Counted from the first letter of the stretch, positions 1 to 14,800 are shown. The stretch: 64,000 nucleotides of DNA from Psettodes erumei (GCA_016785225.1 JAFBJZ010000863.1:1220001-1284000); one strand, 5' to 3'. A program made the numbers and translations. The notes: generated by a model not told the origin, from the letters alone.

Positions 1-1783
1 AGAAAACAAGATCATTTTACTTTCCGCAATCAACCTGTGCAGCATGCAGCGTCTCTGCTGTCCTCGCGTGCAGAAGGTTTACATCCAGCTGGTTCACATT
101 TGACAAGTGTGGTGTCTGCCCAGCCTTATCCAGCGTTATGTAGGAGGCAAAACTCTTCTGTTTGCTACATCCACTCCAACTTTCCCCTGGTAACCTGTGT
201 GCTGCAACACCTCCTGATGTGAAAACAAGTTGTCAGTGATTAGAATATGAGCATGGATGTTGACACCTGAGTGTATTTATACAGGAGATTTTAACGCCCA
301 AAAATGTTCAACACCCGGGGTCTATCCAGGTTAATGATAAATACTGATGTTCTGCTATTACAGGCCCCAGAGATCAAGGAATTCTCTAATGAATTGTGTG
401 ACATGCTGCTTTCACAGCCCAGCCTGTGTGATTGTGGAGCGAGGTCAACATTGTGTGCCCGGTTCTGGCCTTCATGCGTGACACTGAATTCACTCTGTAT
501 ATTACGCTCTGTCGCTTTTCTCTGGCGTCTGCGTTTGTCCTTATCCTCAAATCGCTGCAGCGGACGGGTCGCCCTGTCCTGTCCAGGTGGTTTATACCCC
601 CCCCCGCGCGTGCCGCCCCGCCCCCACGGGAAAGCACAGTCACGACATCATTTCCTCTCATCCCTCTGTTCGCCGCTCTTTCTGCTCCCTCCGCTGTTTG
701 TCCTTGTAAAGGTCCAATTATGGGTCAGAACCTGTAATTCAGGATCAATTTAACATGATTGGCTCTTGGTCTCCTCCCCTCCACCTCTCTCCTCCTTCCT
801 GGAAGCGATGCTAAAAACAGAGGGTTGGGGAAAGTATTGATTTTGTTCCTCTCCCAGGCATCAGCCTGTGTTTGTAATAAATTACAGTTGGGGGGGACAA
901 TGCGCTCACTTTTTCGGGATGCAAAAGTGGTGCAGCGTCTTCGGGCCGCAGCTTTCAGTCAGGACAAAAAAGAAAAGTTCAGGTGGGCCTGAATGAAGCG
1001 AGATGAGATCCTTTGCTGTGTACCAACACATTGCTGGATTCATCCACATCTCTCATCTCTCTCTTCCCTTCCGCCCTTCATCCCTTCTCTCCCGCCTCCT
1101 TCAGGGCCTCATTATATCAGTAAACAGGTGTTTCTTCCCGGGCTGTTTGCCTCCTGCGCCCGTCCTCCGACACGTGACGGCTGAAGACGGTCGCAGCTGT
1201 TTGCGTGCGTCCGCGGGGATGGCTGCCATGTCGCGATGACATTAGCATCGCGCTGCAGTCCGCCGGGTCTCCCCGACAGCTCGCCGTTATGCTCCCTGTG
1301 ATCGCCGTCTTCCTCTCTTTCCTCCCTCTGTAATAACATTTCCCTGCTCTGTCTCTGTCTGTTATGCCCAGGAGGCTGCTGGGTAAAGAGATAACAGGCG
1401 GACATAATTATGGGCAAAACAGAGGCATTGTTTACTGGAGGCTAATTGAATCCTGCTGCAGACGGCAGGGACGCCTGAAGCTGGAGTCATGTCACTGCAC
1501 CAGCCTCATGTTCTTCCTGGTCCTTTATTTCATGATGGCCGCGGACATTTGGGTGCAAGTCCAGAAAAATAAAGAGTTGGGTGCCCCCATGTGCACTTGC
1601 CAGTCAGATCTGCCCCACCTGTGGATGGTTGTCTCACAGTTTCCTACTTTTGAAAACTTTTTGAATTGCCTCCTGAACTTTTGGTCCCAAATTCGGTCAC
1701 CAGGAGATTTTGAGATGTAGCGTGGCTTTGGGTGAGTGCTGGAGGATTAACGCTGATTTTCTTCTCTCCTTCCCTTCAACCAG
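1..1783 (+). other. mapk8ip1 upstream intron (partial)
   Basis: No exon recognised. The CpG-rich stretch at about 1130-1310 and complex sequence at about 1360-1480 (TAATTATGGGCAAAA) look regulatory. At 711-728 the motif GGTCCAATTATGGGTCA resembles one at 6821-6843. The first coding exon must lie before position 1. Confidence 0.7.
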
Positions 1784-1895
1784 GTTGACCCATGACATCA
1801 GCCTGGACGAGTTTGAAGATGACGACCTGTCGGAGATTACGGAGATCACGGACGAGCGTGGGATGAGTCTCAACTGTAACGGGCCGGATATAAAG
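1784..1895 (+). CDS. mapk8ip1: mapk8ip1 exon A: N-terminal acidic block
   Basis: The acceptor is a pyrimidine tract ending in CAG at 1781-1783, and the donor is GTGAGC at 1896. It encodes a split Arg and then LTHDISLDEFEDDDLSEITE, continuing through DERGMSLNCNGPDIK (37 whole codons). This is the conserved vertebrate JIP1 N-terminal block. The exon ends in phase 0. Confidence 0.95.
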
Positions 1896-3376
1896 GTGAG
1901 CCGCCTCCACGGAGAGCCCGGTCTCACCACAGGAAGTTCATGCTCTCACCAGGAAGTGTTCCTCCTTCACACAGCTGCAGCCTGCGACTTCCCACTGATT
2001 CAGTCAAAGAAAATTACCTGGGAGCCAAATTAGACCTTCTACTTTCACACTGAGAGTGAGAGCAGGTGGTTTCCTCCTGTCATGAAAGGATTGTGTCTTT
2101 GGCTCTATAACAATTAGAGATGTTCAAACATGGCGGCTCGTTCTCTGAGTTTTGTAGTTCTGGTCTTTAGTGTCCCCAGAGGAGCAGCAGAGGTTTACAT
2201 CAGGAAGAAGTGCCTCTAAATATTTAAAAGAAATAATAACCACGTCAGGGAGTCTCGGCAGAAGTTATTTTTAAAGGAGATTTTTAAAAAATAATGAAAA
2301 ATATGCATCCTTAATGTTCACGCTTGTGTCATCACGCTGCCGTCGGTCAGTCCGAGCTCGGCGAGGGGTCGCACTCTCCTCTCTGTGGTGTTTTGCTGCA
2401 TCGGCTTCATGCCGGGAGAGGCCACAGGCAGAGACGCTCCCCGAAAACAGCGTCTGAATAATTCACTGTGAGCTGTGTACGGAAACTTTGCTGCACGCGC
2501 TCCCAGCGGCGCCCCGGTTTATCTCCAGTTTCGCGGGCGTAGAAGTGAGTGGGTCATTACCAAAACTGGAGCAAGTATGAAATGCAGCTACGAGAGAGAG
2601 GGAGAGTGGAGTGGTATGAGGGGAGGAAATAAGCAGAGGTAAATTTATCATTCTGTCAGATCTCTCTCTGTTTCCAGTGAGACCATCACCATCACCTCCT
2701 CCGCCTCCGCCTCCATCCGGCTTCATTGCAGTTACCAAGGCAACAGGAGGGTGGAGGGGCTTTTTTCAGTGTCTGTTATACGAGCAGATGAGAGGCTTTT
2801 TTTTTTTTTTACTGTTTCAGTGACAGAGGCAGAGACAGATGAGATATAAAGGAGCGCTGGGAATATTTTTAGGTTTAAAAGCCACTTCTGTCTCTGCCTT
2901 TTCTCGTTGTTTCATCCAGGGAGCTAATAGTGGCTCAGATTATTGAATGTGAAAGCTCTGTGTGTGTGTGTGCATGGACTCTGATGACTCATCCTCGTGC
3001 AGGGGCCTCACAGAGATTGTAATCCAGATTGGTTCTTTTTACTGGCAAACCGGAGGCAACAACAGCAAACCTTACGTGCCATTCACACACTCTCGCTGCT
3101 CTCGGGGCATGAAACAAACTGTGTGTGCGTCGAGCACGTATGTGTGATGCTGTTTCTCGTAGGAGAGAAAGAGCAGGCCCTGCTGGTTGGTCTCAGAAAT
3201 GTGTTCTCCCTCCGTCGCTCATTATTTTTGTCAGTCGTCTGTTTTGTCTTGCTGCTCATCAGGCGGTATATCGTTCTGAAGGTGCACAGCTGAACATGAT
3301 TATGTGACATCGACCAGAGAGAAATAAAGCGTGTGGGTTAGTGTTGAAGACGACATCACACCAGGAGCAGAAAGAG

Positions 3377-3421
<45 letters not shown>

Positions 3422-5761
3422 GAACTGTAGAAAAGGTTGTGCTCTGAGTCAGAACCAGGTAGATTAGGAGCCTTCCAAGCCAAATAATAATTGTATTTTT
3501 TTTGTCAGATTTTGGAGTGAAAATAAAAAAGACTTCATAATTCAACAATTAGCCCAAATGTAAAAGAACAGTTTCTTTAAAGGATTACCCTGCGGTGACT
3601 GACAGAACTCTGACGGCTCTTAATCCAACTAAAATGAAGCCTTTTTATTTATTTATTCCAGTTAATATTCTCTCAAAGTTCTCAAATTGAGGACTTCTGT
3701 TCATGTAGGTGAAACAATACCCAAAAATATCTTCCTTCCTACATATAGTATACTGCATGTACCTAATTGAACGTGATATAACATTATAATTGGGCAGTGC
3801 TGCACATGGGCCGCACAGAAAGACAGGATGAAGTCGGTGGAGGAGACAGAATCCGCTCCATGATGAATGTCCTGAAGGTCGCGGTGGAGATGAGGAGAGA
3901 TAACGGGTTTGTGCGGTCGTCTGGGAGATAAAAGGATGCAGCGATATGTAAAGAGAAGCGTCCAGGAAACCTTCAGGACTGTGACGAGACGCACGATGGC
4001 CAGATAAGGTGATGAAAGAAAGAAGAGACGGGGAAGATGGAGAGGAGAGAAAAAGAATGTTTCATGTTGGATTTTCTTTCTTACCTTCTAATGGATATAG
4101 TGATAGTGTTCTATTGTAACTGGACCATTTGGTGAAGGTCATTGGTGTTTCTTTTTTTAGATGTTGCGCTGCTGCTTTGCTTTCTTTCCCTTTTTGTCGT
4201 GGGAAATTGTCTCCTGTTATGTAATCACAGGGGAAAAAATACTAATGTTCATTTGTTCTGGTCATCTGTTGGTGGAGTGTCTTAAAAAAATGTTCGACCT
4301 GTGGCGGTGAACTAAATCTGCATGTCCCATGTTCACTGACACTGCTTAAACTAATGCTAGATAAAAAAAAAGCAAATCCCAGAGTACTTAATGACTGGTG
4401 GACTGTTTCATTAGCTTTTAATCCGCACCAGCTGGAGGAACTTGCCAAAAAATCACAACAAGTTACATCATAGTAGTTCAGTTTTTCAAGGCAGTGGAGC
4501 TTCTGCAGCCGAAGAGTCAGAAAGTTTTCTCAGCGACTGGTGGAGACCAAACCAGAGCTAAAAGCAGAGTGAGCGTTTGGGATGCTAACGTTGCGCTGTG
4601 TTTGGCAGCTGTTTGCTGTAGTTGTGCTGTGATCACAGACCTGAGCGTCACAGCTTCCTCTCTCTGCTTTCTATTTGAGAGCCCCCAGTGGTCGACGGAG
4701 TCCCGGCCTGCTTAAAAATGTATGAGGATGTGGTGCAGCTGCTGAACATTGCGGTGGGGTGGCAGGGGTTAATGCCCCATGATCACTTTATGCTGGGCCC
4801 TCACTGTATGCACACACACACACACACAGAGTGGTGACCTCATCTGTGAGCTCAGTATCCTGGGGGGGGAGTTTCAGGAAGCATCTTGTCTCATCAATAA
4901 TGAACAATCACATGCAGGGAGCATCACACGCCCCAGACAGGCGTGGTGTCTGGGCTGGAGAAGGGGGGTTGGAAATGTGTGTCTTTTATAGGGAGGGGTC
5001 AGAGAGCATTGTCTAAACTGGTGTGCATACATTTGCAAAAAGCCAGTACAGGTCAAACAGTGCACCACTCACATTAACATTTCCATATTGATGTCAACGC
5101 TGCTGCACAAAGCGCCACAACGATTTAACAAGCATTTAAATTTCCCTTAAAAATGAGCCTCTTCTGAAAATGTTTTTAAGAGCTCGAGAAGTTTACCCCA
5201 GATTTAAACGACAGGATCCTGGTTCCAGATTTAGCGACGAGAACAAATAGTGAAGAGAAACTCCTGCACTCCAAGGCTCACAAATCAGAAGCGTGTTATT
5301 TATAAAAGGGAAGCATCTTCCTTCGTAGGCTCTGCTCTTCTTATTTCCCCCCCTGCTCCCAGGAGAGCCCTTACCGAAAACCCAGGACCTGTGAAGTCAG
5401 GAGTTTGCAGAACTGAATGTTGTTGACTAATATGGGCTTTTTTAACTGCAGGAATGTAACTACACAACCTTAACCTGCCTTCAAATAAAGGGAGCCTGCT
5501 TCTAAATGTAGTTTGCAGCCCCACACAAGTTACTTCTGTTGAGCTTGTACTTTCCTGTAGGAGCCTATGGCAGCGTTTGCAGTTAATTTACTTAAATGCA
5601 AACATGATTGTGATGAAGATGAGGTCACGTCATGCTCGGTAACGCCTGAAACAAAGAGAGGAAATATTGATTTTCATCTGTGGGGCGGCTCAAATCCAGA
5701 GAAAAGCATAAAGAGATGTAATGTTCCTCAGAGACATGAAGTGACAACATGCATTATCACA

Positions 5762-5808
<47 letters not shown>

Positions 5809-5974
5809 GAGAGAGAGAGAGTGCTCCCTCATGGGTGCAGGGGTGAATGGATTTGATTAGCAGGCATTTGTGGGCTAGATGGTTATGTTATGCTAGATAG
5901 TCATGTGTTGTTGTGAGGTCACACAGAGTGGTCTGCAGAGGTGCACACATCACCACAATAAGGAGTCTACACAT

Positions 5975-6007
<33 letters not shown>

Positions 6008-9000
6008 ATCCTGTTATACAAAGAGAAGATTCAAGCCTTTCTCTGTGCACATAAATGTTTTATTGTGACTTAGATTATTTATCTATAAAGTTACGTCAAA
6101 CCTTTGTGTCAATTAAGATGATTGATTTTCGTTCAGTGCTCTTTAAAACGCGTTAGCAGCAGTGCTAAACTGCAAACAGATTTCATTAACGCAGAGAGGA
6201 AGAGGAAGCGCGAGCTGCACAGGCAGAGAGATGGAGAGAGGGGAGGCAAAAAAAGGACGACCGTTTCCATGGCAACAGAGTTTCTCTCACCTACCACACG
6301 TGTCGGAGCTGAAAATATATGTCGGTAGACACGCACGCGCACGCCGCCCCCATGGATACTGCTCACGTCATCCCCTCCACACATGGCAAGAGCAGAACCT
6401 GCCTCATCAACACAAACAGAAAACAAGAGGAACCCCGCTCGTCTGTTCTGAGCGTCACTTGCTGTCGTGTGCAGGATGTTCACCGATATTCAGATGCTTG
6501 CAGATATTGCAGCTACATATATTGTATTTAGCAAATATTTACAAAGATTTTATTTATCTATGTTCCATTTCTAACAACTTTTGCACCAGATCTCAGCTTT
6601 ACATTCATTTTTTTTCATCACCAGATCGAGCGGCAGGATTTCAGCATTCTGGCCTTGTCGAGTCTTGCTGCCTTTGTGATTGCCCCTGCTCGGTCTGCTC
6701 TGATTGGACCAGAGCCGAACATCGCGGCATTTCTTCAGGGGGCGGCGGCATCTCCTCGACCATCCTCATCGTCATCTAGCCCCCTGTCTCCTAGCAACAG
6801 GGGCCGGGGCTCTCTTAAAGGGGCCAATTATAATTTAGGGTCATAAAGCACGAGATGGAGAATAGACACTTGCTGCATTAGCGGGGTATCGATCTTTGGT
6901 GGGTGAAGAGGTGAATGGAAGCAGAGGAGGGAGATGATGGAGGGAGAGTGCTTGTAATTACGGGCACAGAGGCAGAGTGGTGTGATGTGGCCAGAAAGGT
7001 GTAGGGGGAGCATCCTCTGACAGCTCATCAGACTACACACTAATTTATATGGGTACTTGATGGATGGATGTGCAGAATGATTAAAGGATGGTTGCATGAA
7101 TTGGCCGGGGAAATGCATGAATGGACAGATGGGTAGTTGATCGATGGCTTGATTGACATATGGACCAAAGGCTTTATAACCAGGGTCGTTAGGTAAAACA
7201 TAAAAATACCATTTCAGACTTGAGGTTTCTGAAAGTCTGACGAGTGAGTACACCTTACACGCTTATACCTGTAATTTCTCGAGAGCGTTTTCTCTGCTGC
7301 TCATTTGTCATGAAACAAAACGCCCATTATTTACACCCTGCAGCGGCATTTTCAGTGGTGAACGTCACATATGATGCATTTACCTGATACTGATGGCCAT
7401 CTGCATGTAAAAGACTGTGGTGAATACAAGCCGGTCGTGTGATATACGCCTGAATGCATCGTTATCGGCCAACATTTGGAGAAGCATTTGCAAAAAGAGA
7501 CAGGTTTTGTATTTCTATTAGGAGTTGACTGCAGCTACAGCGTTTCCTGTTTCAGCCCCATTGCAAAGATGAATGGCTTTTTAGCAAATCATCGCAGCAG
7601 CCGTCTTTCTTGAGAGACAACAGAGAGAGGGAGACCTCTGGATATCTGTGTTTGGAGTCTCGCTGCATACAAATGTGCTTGCAGGCAACACTTAGCTGAC
7701 AGAATTGGATCAACCCCCCCATTCTGTTCACCCGCTGCGATTTAGCTTACTGCCTGCAGCTGCGCGCACACGTGTTAATACCCGCTCCGCTTCGTTTACA
7801 AAGGAAAACACACACAATAATCTTCATAATGCAGTTGTTCGCCGGCACGGAGGCATTTGCATGTTGATAGAAATACACATGCTGTCTGTTATAGTTAAGG
7901 TTTAAATACTTGGCGCTGGGTTTTGGATTTTGGCTTCGCTCCTGGACTCGAGTGTTAGTCGGGATGTGAATGTTGCTCAGTGTGAGTTGATGTCAGAGGA
8001 CTTTTGTTCACCTGATGTTGCCTCCTAAAGGAGTCAGGAGCGTATCATTTTTTTTCTACAAGTTATTTCATTCAATAATCAATGATCACCAGTGATTCGC
8101 CACAGCTGTGTACAGGCCAGATGTTGTGATTTGCACCGTCTTTGCTAATTGATGCAGAATCTGACTAATTACTGTGATGATTAATTATCATGCATCATCT
8201 TACCTCATTAATGAGGGTCCAAGAGTTTACCTGATTATAACAACACATCATATGGAAATAATGTGATGATAATTTTACGTGATTAGTTCAGGAAGGCTCC
8301 AGTATAGGTTGCATAATGTTTCATCAGGTCTTTATTTAAGACTTAAGAGTCTCTTAAGATGTCACATGACACCAAAACCAGACTGATGAACATATTTTAT
8401 TAAATACAACATTGTGTAGATGTTTCTGTTCTTGTCAGGGCAGCAGTTGTGCGTGTGCGTGTGCACCATATGTTGTTTGTGTGTCAGCTGTGTGTTTGTT
8501 TACACATGTGAAGCAGAGAGGAAGCTAAAGACCGTAATGGGTTTAACTGCTGAGCGTCAGCTGACCCTGCACTGACTTACTGACTCTCAGATGACGCTCC
8601 TGTTTGTCACTTTGTTTGGTTTCAGCAAAAAAAAAGTCAAAGTGAATCTCTGCTCTGATTTGTCATTTCCCCATTTTGTGTTGCTTTTTTCCTCAAAATG
8701 GGGTTTTGTTAGCATGTTTATTAGCATGTTAGCATTAATACTTGGTGTACTGGGAGCTGCAGGGAATTCCCTCAGTGGTTTCCAGCCACCAAACTGGAAG
8801 TGTCTAGTGTTGCGCTAATTCATAGCAGCTTCCTCAACTGGAAAACAGTGGAAGCAAGTAGCTTTGTAGGCAGGATTGTCTGTGCCAGATGATGATCAGT
8901 GTTCTTACAGTTCATCCCCTGGGGACAATGAATGTCTGTGCATAATTTCTTTGACGTCCATCAAATAGTTGACACATTTTAGCAAGAGAAAATAAGAGCC

Positions 9001-11586
9001 AACTTTGCGGTAGCATGAAAAAAAAGGGCAGGAGGCTCGAGTGCACCCTCTTGGGACCATGAATTTCCAAACTGAATTTCACGGCAGTCCAGTTGTTGAC
9101 ATATTTCGAGTCGGAACAGAAGTGGTGGACCCACAGTGCCCTTCCTCGAGCCATGTGGCTAACGTGGCTAAATCAAACCAGAAAGTAACCACAGATAAGA
9201 CTGACGCAGCTCTACAGATTGTTGTACGTTAATTTACAGTGCACAGCAAACATTAAGATTAACTGATCCACTACCGCTGATTAATTAGGGCAGAATAAAA
9301 AACCCCACCCACCCACCCACCCACTCCCAAACAGATGCAAATGAAGTGTTCAGTCTGATTATCATGGGAACTTAAAATGAAATTTAACAGCAGTCTTGAT
9401 CAGGGGGGACAAAAAAGAAAAAAAAGAACAACGTTAATTAGCAGAGAGGAGGAATTTGTTCCGTCTCGTTCGATCCCACAGGTAAACGCCGTCATGTGGA
9501 GAAGCTCACGCTGGGAATCGTTTCCGTCTCGGCTTTAAGCTGCTCGCTGCTGGCAGCGTGACAGTCTCACGGTCTGAAGACAGAGCGGCTTCTTATTGGC
9601 CGGCTCAGTCTCCTCACCCCATCCACATGCACACGCTCCCTCTCTCTCTCTCTCCCCCGCTCTCCCTCTCTTTTGCTGCCTCAACTGACGGAGCGCTTCC
9701 CTCCAATCCCTGCAGGGCCACGTGAGGCGGGGAACCAATGGCACGTCGGGGAGGGGGGAGCTGGGCGCCGTCGGCCAGCTCCAGGCAGAGATGCTGCATT
9801 TGGACCTCATAGACGACGCTGATGGTTACCGCGGTGACAAGGAGTCCTTGAAGGCATCCGCCGTCGCGCCACCGCCAGCCACCAAGGACCCCGCAGCACC
9901 TGTTACCATGGATACCTACCGGCCCAAGAGACCCACGACCCTTAACCTCTTCCCGATTGTGCCACGGACACAGGTAAAGCCTCACACACACACACACACA
10001 CACAGTTCGTGGCAGTTGACTGAATATTGATCGAAAATCAGGAGGAGTCTGGGTTCCTCCTCACACACACAAACATGACATCTTAAAAATCGGAGACATG
10101 AGGCGATGACCTGCGTGACATCACCATCATCGCGGTCCCTCCTCTGACACGATGCGTTCACTGGACTGAACAATGCTCTCGATTGTCAAGAAACGGGAAT
10201 TTTTTTCCTCCCCTCGGTGCTCGTCTCCGTTGGCCGCCGGTGCTCGTGACCGTGTGTGCGTTTGTGTGCGTTCTTCAATGTTTGCGAGGACCGGTTCCAG
10301 GTTTGCCGCTCAAGATGGAGGACATTTTGTCTCCAGGTGAATCTTTCGAGAGCTCGACGTTAGAATTGGGTTTGAGGGTTTGGGTCAGGAGCTGCAGCAG
10401 GACGAACAGTTGTTGTGGAGCGTGAAGCATGTGCGTTTGGGTGAGGCTGTGGTGTTGATCTCATGTTCAGACAGCAGAGCTGTGGTTGACGTTTTCCTTC
10501 AGTAAATGGACACACTACCTGTGTGTGTCTGTGTGTAAACCCTCCAAGATCAACAAAACTCATCATTTGTAACCACAACCAAAAACGATGTTCTCTGATC
10601 TGATCGTTTGTCTGCGACTTCCCAATCTATTACAGATCAGTGCTGGGAAATACATCTGATTGATCACGTGACATCACTGGGCTTCAGGTTTGGTCAGGCT
10701 GAGACGCAAGAATGACTCGGATGGGTGTTGGGAAAAACATCACAATTCAGGTTAAAATGACAATAAGTTGCTTTAAAAATAATAAATAGGTCAGAAATCA
10801 ACAGTAATCCCAACATACACCCCTCCCTAAACCCAATACACCTGGTTATTCAGGGAACGTGCTGAGATGAGTAAAGCTGTCAGTCTCCAAATTTTGACTA
10901 AATATACTCCATGCACCCCCATGGCAAAACAGAGTCATTTAACAAGTCATTCTGTTGTCCTATAGATAGGTGGATTTATTCTTTATTGATTCCTGACAAG
11001 AGATGCCACAACGGTCACAGAAAACTAAAACACAGTAGAAAATACGATCAAATTAGCTAAAGTACATGATAAAGTGGAATGAATGTGAGCAGGTGCATTT
11101 CTTTCTTGATCATATTCATCAGTAACGATGACGCTGGATTCACCAACGCGGTCGCTGAGACTCAGCAGAGTAAAGCTCCTCAGTGTTAGTTATATGTGCA
11201 GCAGAAACAGAGAAAGTAAATACAGATTATTCCATTAAAATCTCTTTGAATGTTTGTGTCTCTTGGACCCGGCCTTGGCTCCGTCCACTCCCGAGAAAAA
11301 TGTCTGGACCTTCAGCTGCTTCAAACGCTTGTCACTAACTCTGTCTGGTTCTGGACAGGCGGTGCACAGTGGGTCAGAGCTGCAGAGTAATTCAAGGGGA
11401 ATAATTCACTCAAGGCAACAAGTTAAATGATTTTCTTGGGTAAGCATCGTACAGTTCATTTGGATTATGAATAAAAAAAATCACTCTTTCGTACCTGCCA
11501 GCACCCACAGAAATATAAACGCCTGCGTGATGACGCTCTTGTTATGCAAGTTATACAGTAATATATACGTTAGTGAGTTTGCCCAT

Positions 11587-11642
<56 letters not shown>

Positions 11643-14483
11643 CCCCACAGTGCAGGCTGTCAACAAGATCAACCAAGCAGGCGCTAAATTTGTCTACGCT
11701 TTGTTCTCTGCCCAGTTTCCAGGAGGTGGAAATGAGCCTACTGTACTCGCTGCAGTGCCTTTGTTCCTCTGAGTGTGTGTGTGTGCGTGTGTGTGCGTGT
11801 GTGCGTGCGCGTGTGTGTGCGTGTGTGCGTGCGTGTGTGTGTGTCTGAACTGTCAGAACCTGAAAGCATGAAGGAAATAATTGCTCTGGAGCTTTTTCCT
11901 CGTTCACTCTCTTCTTACAGCAGCTGATATATATTTCACCATTAAATGGGTGACTTGTTGACCGGGGTGTAGCGCTCTGTTACTGTACTACCTGAGTCAG
12001 CGATTAGTGGTCTCTAACATTTCCCAGAATACCTGTGGAGAAGTCCAGCTGCCGGTGCATGAAGTGTCTCTGGTGCGGATGACGAAGAGTTTGCAAACCC
12101 AAGAAATGATGCACAACTAACGTCAGATGTGCACAGCTGCAGTGCATTCTGGTCTTTTTGCTGCACCTGTGGTGTAGAAACTGGTCTTATCTGTTCACTC
12201 TTCTTCCACGCATTTCTCACACAACCAAAGGAAGGGTTTTTTTTTAGCCTCGCACTTTAGCTGTGCAGAAAGCCACTGATCTATATTGAGACAAATATAC
12301 AGAGTTAGATCTTGTGGTGATTTTAAAATGACCAATTTTTTTCACCCTTACCTTTAAAGATCCTGAAATGTACTGCAGATCACTACAGTAGGTTTGAAAC
12401 CAAGCTATTTTAACCCAAGCTCCACCACAGAGCTGACAGTGAAAACTGAGCAAAACGAGCTGAGATGATGAGACGATCTCCAGGCAGTTTCCCCTCAGAC
12501 TGTAAGGATGGCACGAGAGACCGGCCACGCAGTGCGGCTGTTTCCAGGTCAGTGAAGAAATGCAGAAACATACAGTTAGCTCTGCATCGTTTGGCGATCA
12601 GCGAGCGAGATGAGTTCTATGGCTGAACAAAAACAGCTCCAAAATGCTGATCGAGGTTCGAGAAGCGAGTTTTGAGAAGCCCGACTTTAAATACTAATGG
12701 CAAATGAAGGAGTAATTAACTGATTCATATCCTGAAATCAAAAGACGACGATTAGCCACAATATAATGAGCTGTTTGGAAAACTCTTTATTTTACAGAAA
12801 GAACTCATGAGTCGAATCATTCAACAGACTGAAAGACAGACGTCCATTGGTCGTAATCCTAGTCTGACTCTAATCTCTCATCTGGCTGCACCACGCTCCT
12901 TATGGTGAAGTGTATGTGCGAGTGTCTGATCTGGAAATTGTACCTATGTAATACACTCTGAGTTTTACCCAAGTAATGGAAGGAAGCTACAGTACTTCCA
13001 TCTTTTTTAGCATCTACAGAGGGAAGTTTGCTCGATGGCTGGAACTGAGGTGGGAGTTTAAAGTTTGAACCTAAACCTTCTCTCAGGTTAGCTGAACTTA
13101 TCTAAAAGAGAAAATGAAGAAGAAAATGGTAAATTCATGAACCAAACAGCTCAAAGTCCCGCTTCATCCATAAACCAGACCTCAGCCGTTACTCACTCGT
13201 TACTAAAATAAAAGTTTTTTCCAGTTTAACCTTTTTCCTACAGTGTTTTTTCAGTAAAGAAATGTCATTGTGATTTAAAACGTTACTGCTGTAAATTGCT
13301 GTGTGTGTGTGTGTGTGTTGTCTGAGGCCATTCCAGTTGGCGAGGTCATGTGTTCTCACTCACTTCCATGTAGATCTTAGTCATTAATATACACACACAC
13401 GGATTATATCTGAATCACCGGCCCTGGGCGAACATGTTTTTGTTGAATGGACCTTTGCTCTGTCGATCGACGCTACTGTCTCCCTCCCACCTGCTGATTC
13501 ACCTGTTACCACGGCAACGGCTCTGTCTTCGCCTGGTCCACGTGTATATATATATATGGGAAGTGAGTCATGCAGTGGGTGGACAGAGGAGGAGGAGGAG
13601 GAAGAGGAAGACATGAGCTTATCTTGGTCGACACGTCGTCGTCACAGGAGTTTCCTGTTCTCCTTCCATCTGTCTCCGTCCCCGCCTCTTACCCAGCGCT
13701 GGATATCAAACGCTCCTCTGGTGCCAAATGAACCAAATCAGACGCAGAAAGCTCACGTCATATGTTTGTCTTTTTGAAACACAGCGCTGACATATATTGT
13801 CGCATATGCAAAATTTATTGGTAAAAGAAGTGCTCATTTACACATCACAACACACACAACACAACAATGATGGTGCGACATTATTCGTTTGTTTGAAGCA
13901 GCGCTTTTATGCACCTGGTAAAATACGTAAATATTCACTCTCTTTTAGCTCAGTGTGCTCAGTCACACCTGTAACCATGCAGTAGTGATGTCACTGCGCC
14001 CTTAACACAACCTGTTGTACTCTCTGACATCACGGTCGAAAGGCAAAAGTCTCCATTCTTTTCATGTGAAGTATATGAAAACATTTACATGTTTTTTTTT
14101 TTCCTCAGGCTCATCTGCCTTTATAAAAAAAGATCAAGCAGTTCTGTAGTGCACTTGACGTTTTCTCAGACGAGACAAGTAACAAAAGGGGAACAATGTT
14201 ACTGTGATTTGCGTGAAATGTTCCTTTAATTGGAATTTAAAAAAGGGGAAAGAAAGTATTTGAGGGGTGTCTTGGTTTCTAGAAAAAAAGACTCGCTCCT
14301 CTTTATGAACAACTGCCCCAAAATAGCCTAAAGACTGTGTGTGTATGTGTGTGTGTGTGTGTGTGTGTGAGTGAGTGTGTGATTGTGCGTTCCCAGTAGC
14401 TTGGGTAGATGGTCTGGTTCCCTTTAAATGCTCACCACGGAGCACGGACAAAAGAATCCCTGCTCATTCAACAGAATAAAAGC

Positions 14484-14570
<87 letters not shown>

Positions 14571-14763
14571 GTGACTGACTCAGAGACAAAAAGTTGTGTA
14601 CATTGAGCGTCAGGATCCAGAACTCGGTGACTCTTTCTCTCTCTTCCCCGTTCACAGGACACATTAAACAACAACTCCTTTGGGAAGAAATACAGTTGGC
14701 AGGAGAAAGTTTCAGGCTCATCCTCGCCCCTGAAAACAGGTGAGTGTTTCTAGTGCTTCTGAC

Positions 14764-14800
<37 letters not shown>

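Larger units (their letters stand above)
1896..9715 (+). other. mapk8ip1 intron, 7.8 kb
   Basis: Non-coding. It contains X-box-like motifs at 2731-2744, 6263-6276 and 6786-6798, an (AT)n tract at 3380-3419, GT/CA tracts at 5765-5807 and 5976-6007, a CpG-rich block at 6636-6850, a two-copy teleost repeat at 8911-9131, a (CCCA)n tract at 9303-9324 and a (TC)n tract just before the next exon. No extra exon was recognised. Confidence 0.8.
9974..14657 (+). other. mapk8ip1 intron, 4.7 kb
   Basis: Non-coding. It contains (CA)n at 9983-10003 and 11593-11640, a GT/GC-alternating tract at 11772-11844, an X-box-like motif at 13505-13518, a GAG-rich tract at 13584-13612 and GT tracts at 13301-13319, 14335-14368 and 14486-14568. 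Nothing else was identified. Confidence 0.8.
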
